From CAYXLI01 sp964464925 (GTDB taxonomy: Bacteria > Acidobacteriota > Terriglobia > Bryobacterales > Bryobacteraceae): 64,000 nucleotides of DNA. This document shows positions 54,610 to 62,726 of this stretch, piece by piece. Position 1 is the first letter of the stretch; every line of letters begins with the position of its first letter. The stretch spans positions 1-64,000 of the forward strand of contig CAYXLI010000023.1 in NCBI GenBank assembly GCA_964464925.1, given 5' to 3'. The position numbers were made by a program, and so were the translations under genes. The notes under the pieces are model-generated. The model made no database searches and had not been told where the DNA came from. It saw nothing but the letters and a program-made list of their open reading frames with translations.

Positions 54610-54987
54610 TTAGAGTGTGGGCCCGGGCGGCAGTTCGCCGTTGGGAAGCCGATCGTGCCGCCTCTGATCCTCGGCGCAATAACGTGTCCACGGAATAGCC
54701 TCCAAGCGCTCGGGTTCGATCTGCCGTCCACAATCAACGCATAGGCCGTATGTGCCTTTGTTGATGCGGTCCAGCGCTTCGCGGACCTGCTCGATTACCT
54801 CCCAATCTGAGGTGGCCCGTTGCAACTGCTCCTCCCGGCCTTCTGAAGAAACCGCCTGGTCCACGCGATCGCCGACGCTCAACCCGGTTGTATCACGAGC
54901 GGCCTTTTCGCGCTCAGCCATGTCGGCCAGCAGTTCCCGCTCTTTTTCCTGCAACCGCTTTTGAAAGTACGAGACATTGACGCTCAC
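54610..54987 (-). CDS. DksA/TraR-type zinc-finger regulator with an incomplete Cys4 site
   Basis: This is a 125-aa protein. The GTG at 54987 was chosen because AAGGAGGT sits directly upstream; the in-frame ATG at 55068 has no such site and would add 27 atypical residues. An N-terminal coiled coil (about 5-75) is followed by GTYGLCVDCGRQI and ERLEAIPWTRYC. The zinc site has C83, C86 and C104, but the fourth position is D107 (CAED) instead of cysteine. DksA-like proteins bind the RNA polymerase secondary channel; whether this one retains zinc or acts on ppGpp-controlled promoters is untested. Confidence 0.85.
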   Translation of the reverse strand: MSVNVSYFQKRLQEKERELLADMAEREKAARDTTGLSVGDRVDQAVSSEGREEQLQRATSDWEVIEQVREALDRINKGTYGLCVDCGRQIEPERLEAIPWTRYCAEDQRRHDRLPNGELPPGPTL

Positions 54988-55078
54988 GCTACCTCCTTGT
55001 TCTGTCCATTCATAATGTACTGCATGGATGCGAGAGATATGCCGAGAGGCGTCGCGTTTTGGGAGCAAGGCAAGTTAT

Positions 55079-55105
55079 AAAAAAAGGCAGGCCTTTCGGC
55101 CTGCC
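55079..55105 (-). terminator. Intrinsic terminator of the receptor gene at 55134
   Basis: A perfect 8-bp stem, GGCAGGCC (55086-55093) with GGCCTGCC (55098-55105), has a GAAA loop when read on the minus strand and is followed by seven U residues (55079-55085). It lies about 30 bases past the receptor stop codon. This is a textbook rho-independent terminator. Confidence 0.9.
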
Positions 55106-55133
55106 CGTCCATCAGTGTTCGAACCAGATCTTT

Positions 55134-58100
55134 CTACCAGAAGATCTTGAAGCCTAATTGGATCTGCCGCGGGAATCCGGTATCACCGGTCCACATCGAT
55201 CCAGGGTAGATCGACCCGAAGTTGGAGCTGTTCGGGTCCGTATTGTACCGGCCCCTAAGCGTCACGTAGTGATTCAGAAGATTGAATGCTTCCGCGCGGA
55301 ACTGAACGCGCAAGCGCTCCGTAATCTGGAAGTTCTTATTCAAGGACGCGTCCATGGTCAACGCGCTCGGCATACGAACTGAGCCTGAGCGGTACGGCGT
55401 CTCACGCGGAGCGTAAGAAGGCAGCACCAACCAAGCGTAATTGCTCGTATCCGTGCCGCAGCCGGCGTCCAGGCTATACTGCTGTGGCTTGACGTTTCCG
55501 TTGTTGTCCATGCGCAGAACGCAAGGAGACCAACCCTGGGCGCGATAGCCGCCCAGCTGATCGGTGATCTGATAGCCGGGGTTGAGTCCCGCCGGAGCCT
55601 TCTGCGGATCTCGGAGGACGCGGACGTTACCAGGCAGATCGGCAGGTTCGCCGGACTGCCAAGTCATGAATGTGGTCCATTCCCAACCGCCGAAGGCGAG
55701 ATCCGCCGCCTTGTTCCAATTTGCTCCGAAGTGCCGGCCCTTGCCGAAGGGCAGTTCCCAGACGGCCGTGCTCTTAAACGAGTGCGGCCGGTCGAGGTAA
55801 TAGGGACCTCGCTGCAGCACTCCAGCGTACGGATCATTATAGCCGTACTGCTCAATGAACTTCGACCAGGTGTAGTTCGAGAGCAGATTCAGGCCACCCC
55901 GGAAACGGATATTGTAGTTGATCTGGAGCGAGTTGTACCAGGTCTTTGCATCGTTGATGCCCTGCTCGTTGAGGCCGCCGGTGAACTGCGGGTACGGCCG
56001 GTTGGCCTGGAATCGCGAGATGGTATCCGCCGTGTACATCGTCGTTCCCTGAAACGCGAGGATCCCCTTGTATGGATTTGGAACCTGCTCGTCGCAGTAG
56101 TTCGGGCTTCCGCCCTCGAGAATGTTGCACTGCTTCCGGAACGCAAGGCTCGGCAGATTGATATCGCGGTTCATCTCGTAGTTGTACCCGCGGCCGCCTA
56201 CGTAGGAGATATCGAGCATGGAACTGGCGGGCAGTTGATATTGGAAGCCGAGGGAGAACTGGTGCTGCCGCGGAACCACGAAGTTCGGATTGAACCAATT
56301 GAAGTTCCGGCCGACAAAGGTCAGGGCTCCCTGTGACGATCCGGGAGGCGTTTGAATGCCGCCCGGGAACGGATTGCTCAACAGATCGTTCCGCGCAGGC
56401 AAACGGCCTTCGGTGAGACTCGTGACGAATGGTGTGCTGGTGCTGAATCCATTCCTGTTGCCGAGCCAGTCATTGTTCGGGTTCAGGAAGTAAACGCCGA
56501 AGCCGGCGCGCATCACCAACCGGTCACTGATTTGATAGGCCATACCAACGCGGGGCTGGAAATTGTTCCAGTCTGTGTGCGCCGTACCAGCCGGATTTCC
56601 ATTTACGCCGGCAAACGTCATGCCACCACGAAGCTGAACGTTGCCGTTCGGCCCCTGAACGCTAGTGGTCACGTTCGGATCGAACGCATAGTTCAGGCGG
56701 TTGTACTTCTCAGTCGGCGCCATGTTGATATCCCAGCGAAGGCCCAGGTTCAAGGTCAGGCGGCGTGAGACCTTCCAGTCATCCTGGTAGAAGGGCGCGA
56801 AATACCACTGCTGTAAGAACGGGAACAAAGGGTAGTTCGAATCACAGCAGCTGGGCAGACCCAGAAGAGCGCTCGCGATTGCATTGCCGCTGAGCGAATC
56901 GCCCTGGTTGTACGTTTGTTGTGTCCAGCCGCGGTCAAAGTTGAACCGCAGAATGTTGCCTGTGCTCTGCAGGATGTAGTGGATACGGCGCATGTCAACG
57001 CCAAAGTGCATGCTGTGGCTGCGCCATATTTTGGTCGCGTTCGTGTTCAGGGCGTAGTTGTTGGTGATGTTGACGTCACGGTAGCGGCCCAAATAGCTAT
57101 AGCCGGAGAACTCATACCGTCCGAAGAAGGCTCCGCCCGGCAGTGAATTCGCAAGCGACGAGGGGAACCCGAGTTTCGTAATGTCAAACCCGAGGTCACC
57201 GGCTCCGAATCCTTTCTCGATGAAGCGGTTATAAGACCCGCGCACGTTCAACACAAGACTCGGGGTGGCCGTCCAGACCCAATCGAGAACGTAAGCGTCA
57301 TTGATGCGCTGAAAGGGCTGTTGACCGCCTTGACCGGGCCCGCTGAAGATACCGTTGTCATTGCGGTCCTCAGTACGATCGTTCGATGCATGACGGAAAA
57401 ACGTGCGGTGCTTATCGCCGATGTTGAAGTCGAACTTCAGGATGAGGTTATAGAACTTATCTTGAGCGAAGTAGCTCGGGAAGATCAGGTTGTTTTCCGA
57501 ATAGGCACGACCTGCAGCCACATTGTTGGGCTTCGGAAAGTAACCGAGCATCTTCTGCGCAACCGGATTCATCAGGTTGGCGGGGATCTGGTTATTCGGG
57601 AACGGATCGCGGGCCCAGCCAGATGGAGCGTTCGGATCCGCGTGGCCGCTGAACGGGTTGTAGATCGTGATTTTCTTCCCGTTGGCGTCTACGAGTTTGC
57701 TGAAATCACCTTGCAGAAATTCCGGCTGAGGCACGGATAGGGTCAGCGGAGTTGGCGTACCTTCGCGATAGTTTTCGAAGCTTCCGAGGAAGAACGCCTT
57801 GTTCCGGCCATTGAACAACTTCGGAACTACGATCGGACCGTCCAACTGGAAACCATACTGATCGAGGTAGTGCTCGGATTTCGGCGCACCGATCGAATTG
57901 TTCTGAAACGTGTTTGCGTCGAGCGGCGTGCGGCGTAAGAACTCCCAGCCAACCGCATGGAAGGAATTGGTGCCGCTCTTTAGAATGACGTTCATGACGC
58001 CGCCGGAGGAGTGGCCGTATTGCGCGTCATAGGAGTTGGACTGGACCCGGAACTCCTGCACGGCATCCACGATTGGCACGTAGGCGACGTTATTACCGCC

Positions 58101-58712
58101 GGCCTGCGCATTGTTCGGCGCTCCGTCCAGCAAAAACTCGTTGTTGCTGTTCCATCCGCCGTTGATAGACCACTCAGCGATGGCACCGTTATCGAAAGGC
58201 CGCTGCCAGATAGAAGCGCCTCGAAAGTTTACGCCCGACATCATCGAGCCAAGCAGGTAGGGATTGCGCGCGTTGAGCGGCAACTCTGCCACCTGCTGTG
58301 TATTCACCACGCCGCCTCTATCGGACTTCTCCGTTTCGAGCAGTGGCGTCTCAGCGGTAACATTCACGGTTTCGGAAACGGCGCCGACTTCCAACGTGAT
58401 GTTGATACCGGCCGTCTGGCCAACCTGAACGGTCACGCCCTGGCGAACATATTTTTTAAAGCCCTTGCCCTCGGCCGTGAGCTCATAACTTCCGGGCCGA
58501 AGGAATGGGAGATTGTAGACTCCGGTCGAATCCGTGGTCGCCGAAGTCGTTTCGTTAGTTTCGATGTTTTTCGCTTGGACGGCGACGTTCGGTACTACCG
58601 CTCCCGATGAATCGGCCACCCGTCCGGTGATCGTAGCCCGGAACTCCTGCCCAAACAGGGCGCCACAGAGCCCGAGCAGCACGAAAACATAGTGCAGCTT
58701 GTTTCTTGTCAA
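55134..58712 (-). CDS. TonB-dependent receptor, Oar-like, with carboxypeptidase-regulatory-like domain
   Basis: This 1192-aa receptor is read from a TTG at 58712 (LTRNKLHYVFVLLGLCGALFGQ, signal peptide) preceded by AAGGGGAAG; the frame is open 411 bases further upstream but that part has no signal peptide and would overlap the divergent CRTAC1 gene. A regulatory domain (about 22-105, ATITGRVADSSGAVVPNV), a plug (ending near GGVMNVILKSGTNSFHA) and a barrel follow. The C-terminal residues are KIFW, with Trp rather than the usual Phe. It is monocistronic with a clear terminator at 55079-55105. Confidence 0.9.
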   Translation of the reverse strand: MTRNKLHYVFVLLGLCGALFGQEFRATITGRVADSSGAVVPNVAVQAKNIETNETTSATTDSTGVYNLPFLRPGSYELTAEGKGFKKYVRQGVTVQVGQTAGINITLEVGAVSETVNVTAETPLLETEKSDRGGVVNTQQVAELPLNARNPYLLGSMMSGVNFRGASIWQRPFDNGAIAEWSINGGWNSNNEFLLDGAPNNAQAGGNNVAYVPIVDAVQEFRVQSNSYDAQYGHSSGGVMNVILKSGTNSFHAVGWEFLRRTPLDANTFQNNSIGAPKSEHYLDQYGFQLDGPIVVPKLFNGRNKAFFLGSFENYREGTPTPLTLSVPQPEFLQGDFSKLVDANGKKITIYNPFSGHADPNAPSGWARDPFPNNQIPANLMNPVAQKMLGYFPKPNNVAAGRAYSENNLIFPSYFAQDKFYNLILKFDFNIGDKHRTFFRHASNDRTEDRNDNGIFSGPGQGGQQPFQRINDAYVLDWVWTATPSLVLNVRGSYNRFIEKGFGAGDLGFDITKLGFPSSLANSLPGGAFFGRYEFSGYSYLGRYRDVNITNNYALNTNATKIWRSHSMHFGVDMRRIHYILQSTGNILRFNFDRGWTQQTYNQGDSLSGNAIASALLGLPSCCDSNYPLFPFLQQWYFAPFYQDDWKVSRRLTLNLGLRWDINMAPTEKYNRLNYAFDPNVTTSVQGPNGNVQLRGGMTFAGVNGNPAGTAHTDWNNFQPRVGMAYQISDRLVMRAGFGVYFLNPNNDWLGNRNGFSTSTPFVTSLTEGRLPARNDLLSNPFPGGIQTPPGSSQGALTFVGRNFNWFNPNFVVPRQHQFSLGFQYQLPASSMLDISYVGGRGYNYEMNRDINLPSLAFRKQCNILEGGSPNYCDEQVPNPYKGILAFQGTTMYTADTISRFQANRPYPQFTGGLNEQGINDAKTWYNSLQINYNIRFRGGLNLLSNYTWSKFIEQYGYNDPYAGVLQRGPYYLDRPHSFKSTAVWELPFGKGRHFGANWNKAADLAFGGWEWTTFMTWQSGEPADLPGNVRVLRDPQKAPAGLNPGYQITDQLGGYRAQGWSPCVLRMDNNGNVKPQQYSLDAGCGTDTSNYAWLVLPSYAPRETPYRSGSVRMPSALTMDASLNKNFQITERLRVQFRAEAFNLLNHYVTLRGRYNTDPNSSNFGSIYPGSMWTGDTGFPRQIQLGFKIFW

Positions 58713-58759
58713 AATACTTCCCCTTTCCCCGAGAACCAGAGGGATCTGGCTTGAACGGG

Positions 58760-58768
58760 ATAATATCA
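58760..58768 (-). promoter_or_regulatory. Extended -10 element of the receptor at 55134
   Basis: TGATATTAT on the minus strand fits an extended -10 (TGnTATAAT, one mismatch), about 48 bases before the TTG start. No -35 match is evident at 16-18 bases. This is a weak, sequence-only call. Confidence 0.35.
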
Positions 58769-58938
58769 CAAGAGTGTTGGCGCATTTGATTGAGTCTTGC
58801 CAGACGAATGCGGCCGGTACAGGCGGGCATAATCCGAGCTCACGCGAACCGCATAAACAGGGGATAATTGCAATTAAAAGTACTAGTCCTCCAGGTAAGA
58901 TTGGCCGTTTTCGCTGCGCTCGTGTAAGCATAGTCACG

Positions 58939-60597
58939 ATGGCCCGTGTGCAATTGGCGGCATCCCTCTTTCGTCGAAATGCCGCGATCCTACTCCTCTT
59001 GACGGCAGCACTGGCTGCACTCCTCGCCAGTCCCGCTTCTTTCGAGGATGTGAGCACAGGATCGGGCATCCAGTTCGTGCCCGGAAACTCGGCAACACCG
59101 GAAAAGCACCAGATTGAAACCATGGTGGGCGGCGTAGCTGCGTTCGATTACGATAACGACGGCTACCCCGACATCTACTTCACCAACGGGGCACTTCAGC
59201 CGAAACTCGACAAGCCGGACCCGTCGTATTGGAACCGGCTCTACCGCAACCGGCGCGACGGTACTTTCGAGGATGTGACGGAAAAAGCCGGCGTGAAGGC
59301 GGAGGGATTCACTACGGGTGTCGCGGTGGCCGATTTCGACAACGACGGTAATGCCGATATGTTCGTAGCGGGCGTCCGCCGGAGCTTCCTTTTCCGGAAC
59401 CGCGGCGATGGAACGTTTGAGGATGTAACCGAAAAGGCCGGCATCCGCAATAAGAGTTGGGCTATCGGCGGGGGATGGTTTGACTTTGACAATGACGGCC
59501 GGCTAGACCTGTTCATTGTCAACTACGTGGAATGGAATCCGGCCGACGAGCCTTTCTGCGGGGATGTGCAAAAGGGATACCGAACCTACTGCCACCCGAA
59601 GTACTATAAGCCGGTAGCCAGCGCGCTGTACCGCAACAACGGCGATGGAACGTTCACGGATGTGTCAGCGGAGGCCGGAATCAGTCAGTTCCGCGGCAAA
59701 GGTATGGCCGTCACTTTCGCCGACTACGACCATGATGGCCGCATGGACATATTTGTAACGAATGACACCACGCCCAATTTCCTGTTTCATAACGAGGGCG
59801 GCGGAAAATTCCGCGAGGTTGGGATGTCAGCCGGAGTGGCGATGAATGACGACGGCCGCGCATTATCGTCGATGGGTGCCGACTTTCGCGACATCAACAA
59901 TGACGGGCGGGAGGACGTATTTGTGACGGCGCTGGCCAACGAGACTTTTCCTCTCTTCAGAAATGAAGGGAAGGGTCTGTTTACTGATGTTACGTACCGC
60001 AGCCGAATCGGAGCGTCCAGCCTGGCGCAAAGCGGCTGGAGCGCAGGGGTGTTCGACTTCGATAATGACGGATGGAAGGACATCCTGGTTGCGTCCGGAG
60101 ATGTTCAGGACAACACGGAGTTGTATTCGAGCCGAAAATCGCGAGAGCCCAACCTGCTTCTTTGGAACCAGCGGGATGGCACTTTTCGTGCGGAGAGAAT
60201 CGGATTTCCGGCACTTCACCGCGGTGTTGCGTTCGCAGATTTCGATCTGGACGGGCGAGTGGATGCGGTGGTGACGCGAATCGGCGAGAGGCCGGAGTTG
60301 CTGCGGAACACGGCCGGCGGTACGAATCATTGGCTCGGCTTCAGACTGGCCGGGACTAAGTCAAACCGCGATGGGCTCGGAGCACGCGTACACCTGATAA
60401 CGGCTGCGGGTGAGCAGTGGAACCATGCTACGACGGCGGTGGGATACGCGTGCTCCAGCGAGAAGGTAATACACTTTGGGCTGGGCGGCGCGACTGCGGC
60501 ACTCAAAGTGGAAGTGGAATGGCCGTCCGGAGTGAAACAGAGCCTCAAGAACGTCGTCGCAGACCAGTATCTGACTGTCCGGGAGCCTGGGCCGTAG
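58939..60597 (+). CDS. Secreted CRTAC1-type protein with FG-GAP/VCBS repeats and ASPIC/UnbV domain
   Basis: This is a 552-aa protein. The ATG at 58939 gives a proper signal peptide (NAAILLLLTAALAALLAS); the frame is open upstream but overlaps the divergent receptor promoter region. Repeated calcium-binding loops such as AFDYDNDGYPDIYF, VADFDNDGNADMFV and DFDNDGWKDILV mark FG-GAP blades of a beta-propeller (about 20-455). The C-terminal 90 residues (HWLGFRLAGTKSNRDGLGAR) are the ASPIC/UnbV domain. The family is common and extracellular in Acidobacteria and Planctomycetes; its function is unknown. The 3' end is 9 bases from the convergent TPR gene. Confidence 0.92.
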   Translation: MARVQLAASLFRRNAAILLLLTAALAALLASPASFEDVSTGSGIQFVPGNSATPEKHQIETMVGGVAAFDYDNDGYPDIYFTNGALQPKLDKPDPSYWNRLYRNRRDGTFEDVTEKAGVKAEGFTTGVAVADFDNDGNADMFVAGVRRSFLFRNRGDGTFEDVTEKAGIRNKSWAIGGGWFDFDNDGRLDLFIVNYVEWNPADEPFCGDVQKGYRTYCHPKYYKPVASALYRNNGDGTFTDVSAEAGISQFRGKGMAVTFADYDHDGRMDIFVTNDTTPNFLFHNEGGGKFREVGMSAGVAMNDDGRALSSMGADFRDINNDGREDVFVTALANETFPLFRNEGKGLFTDVTYRSRIGASSLAQSGWSAGVFDFDNDGWKDILVASGDVQDNTELYSSRKSREPNLLLWNQRDGTFRAERIGFPALHRGVAFADFDLDGRVDAVVTRIGERPELLRNTAGGTNHWLGFRLAGTKSNRDGLGARVHLITAAGEQWNHATTAVGYACSSEKVIHFGLGGATAALKVEVEWPSGVKQSLKNVVADQYLTVREPGP

Positions 60598-60606
60598 GAA
60601 GTTTCG

Positions 60607-61389
60607 CTATCGCTCGGCGCGGCCGCCTTCTCCGTATTTCGCCGCGGCATCGAAGTGGGGCTGCGCTTCGGCTGTCCTTCCGAGCCGGACGTAGCACTTG
60701 GCAAGTAGCAAATGCGCCTGCGCCATTTTCGGGTCGATGGCGAGCGCCTTCTCCAGATACGGAACTGCTCCGGCGAAGTCGCCCCGCTCGAGGAGTGCCC
60801 GGCCGAGGTGGACGTGTGTTTCAAGTGACTGCGGAAATTTCTTCGAAACCTCAGACAACACGTGAGTAGCCTCACCTGCCCTGCCTTGGCGGATGAGGAA
60901 GAGTCCATATCCGTTACCCGGCTTCGGATCGCAGTGCCGGCACAGTGCGAGAGCGGCCCGGAACTCCTTTTCGGCGTCTGCGGCACGTTCGAGCGCCTCC
61001 GACGCCTGAGCCAGACCGAGGTGAATCTTCCATGCGTCCGGCTCGAACTTCAGCGCGCGCTGCAGGATTTCGATGGAGGGCTCAAAGCGATCCAGCGCGT
61101 ATAGTGCACGACCGTAGTAGTAGCAGGCTTCTGACAGACGCGGATCGAGTTCGCACGCTTTACCGAAGGGCTCTTCCGAACTTGCGTAATCTCCCATGGC
61201 GGCGTAGGCGACCCCGAGCGCCTTCCAGCCACGCGGGTCGGCCGGGTTCGATTTCACAGCCTTTCGCAAGTACGGAATAGCGGACTCATATTGTGCCTTT
61301 TGAAACAGCGCCACCCCGATGTCGTAGTCGGTGCTTTGGGCGAGCGCCGCAGATGGAAGCAGCAGCGCGGCTATGTGAAGGAAGCACAC
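60607..61389 (-). CDS. Secreted TPR-repeat protein
   Basis: This 260-aa protein is read from GTG with a short signal peptide (HIAALLLPSAALAQ). About six tetratricopeptide repeats follow; examples are QYESAIPYLRKAVKSNPADP, GDYASSEEPFGKACELDP, RFEPSIEILQRALKFEPD and DFAGAVPYLEKALAIDP. A CRHCDP segment near residue 150 interrupts the repeats and carries two cysteines. TPR proteins act as scaffolds, so no specific partner can be named. The GTG follows the NnrS-like stop by only a few bases. Confidence 0.85.
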   Translation of the reverse strand: MCFLHIAALLLPSAALAQSTDYDIGVALFQKAQYESAIPYLRKAVKSNPADPRGWKALGVAYAAMGDYASSEEPFGKACELDPRLSEACYYYGRALYALDRFEPSIEILQRALKFEPDAWKIHLGLAQASEALERAADAEKEFRAALALCRHCDPKPGNGYGLFLIRQGRAGEATHVLSEVSKKFPQSLETHVHLGRALLERGDFAGAVPYLEKALAIDPKMAQAHLLLAKCYVRLGRTAEAQPHFDAAAKYGEGGRAER

Positions 61390-61393
61390 ACAG

Positions 61394-62710
61394 TCAAACA
61401 GAACGCTCTCCCTTCTGCCGTAAATGCGCGGGTGGCTGCAGGAAGGTAAGGATCAGGCTGAAGGAAAACAGCGTCACTGCGATCATTTCAATCATCGCCG
61501 AAACCGGCAGCAAAGGCCACAGCACGGGCGCGTACCCTTCGTAAGCGCCGACTTCGGAGAGAACGCGAAGAAAACATCCACAGCTCAACAGTGCGAGCGA
61601 GGCGAACATTAAACGTGGATTGAATAGCACATGCATGCCGCAGAAAGCAGGCAACACCCGCTGTCCGATGGAAAAGACCATAGTCGCCATGAACCCAACC
61701 GTCAAGGCGTGGCGAGACGAACCCCATAGTCCACCGGCAGCGTCCCACTTCGCCGCACCGATCGCAAGTGCCGCAGACACTAGCAACCACACATAAGCGG
61801 AACGGACGAAGAGAGGGAACGTCCAGTGAACACCCACTATCTTCGGGGGCCGTTCGGACTTACCGAATACATGCAAGGCGGCGATCGAGAGAATCGCCGC
61901 GGCGGCGGCCAGAGTTGTCCCGAGAAGAAATGATCCAGACAACATGCAAATCACAGCGGCCACATCGACACTGACCGCTGTCAACAGCAGTGGCTCGTTT
62001 GGAGGGGGTAGACCTAGAAAGACCGGGAGCCAGCGCGCGCTAAAACCCCAGATCGCGAGAACCGGAAATCCCCACGTGAACAACGGCAGAAGGCGTTGAT
62101 CGAGGGCGTGTGGAATGGCAGGACTTGTATCAGCGACGGCACACTGTATGGCTACGCCCAAATTCGCGGTCAGGCTGAAGAGAAACCCGAGGGTCGAGGC
62201 CATCACAACCAGCATCCAGACCGGCCGCCGGGTGACTGGAGCAGAATTTTCCTGCGGCGACCGATGGCGTGCGACGGTGAAGAAAAATACACAAAACGCC
62301 GCTAATTCGAGCGTTGCGGAAAGCGGAAGCATCAAACGCCAGTGCCAACCGTAGAGGTTCGTGAGCCAGCGCATGAGCACGCCGACGCTCCACAAAGCCC
62401 AAGTGATCCAGGCGCGGCGCACCGCAAACCGGCCGATGCCACCCATCTTGGAGAGCGAGTAGAATCCGATTCCTAAAATAAAGGAGCCGATCCAACCAAA
62501 GATTTGCGCGTGCCCGTGAGCCTGAATCCATTCCGGCGCCACCGGTACGGCAGAGTGCTGGCCGGTGATCGCAATCAGATTCCAGACACCCAGAAACGTG
62601 CCTGGCAAGAGCAGGAACGCGAGGCCCGTAACAATCCACGCAGTCAAGGCCCGCTGCAATCCCAATTCGTAAGTCCTGGCATCACCGGAGATCGGAAGAG
62701 CGGTGGACAT
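61394..62710 (-). CDS. NnrS-like polytopic membrane protein
   Basis: This is a 438-aa integral membrane protein with about 12 segments. The HGHAQIFGW motif (H65, H67) matches the conserved histidine motif at the start of NnrS family proteins, which bind haem and copper and protect against nitric-oxide-derived stress in denitrifiers. The ATG at 62710 lies 16 bases after the ankyrin stop; a GTG at 62761 would extend it by 17 residues into that gene. No denitrification gene is present here. It sits between an ankyrin and a TPR gene on the same strand. Confidence 0.75.
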   Translation of the reverse strand: MSTALPISGDARTYELGLQRALTAWIVTGLAFLLLPGTFLGVWNLIAITGQHSAVPVAPEWIQAHGHAQIFGWIGSFILGIGFYSLSKMGGIGRFAVRRAWITWALWSVGVLMRWLTNLYGWHWRLMLPLSATLELAAFCVFFFTVARHRSPQENSAPVTRRPVWMLVVMASTLGFLFSLTANLGVAIQCAVADTSPAIPHALDQRLLPLFTWGFPVLAIWGFSARWLPVFLGLPPPNEPLLLTAVSVDVAAVICMLSGSFLLGTTLAAAAAILSIAALHVFGKSERPPKIVGVHWTFPLFVRSAYVWLLVSAALAIGAAKWDAAGGLWGSSRHALTVGFMATMVFSIGQRVLPAFCGMHVLFNPRLMFASLALLSCGCFLRVLSEVGAYEGYAPVLWPLLPVSAMIEMIAVTLFSFSLILTFLQPPAHLRQKGERSV

Positions 62711-62726
62711 CGCGGACGCAAGATGA

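Noticed and set aside
58713..59123. N-terminal 137-residue extension of the receptor frame
   Set aside because: No signal peptide or family sequence; it overlaps the divergent CRTAC1 gene. The TTG at 58712 gives a proper signal peptide.
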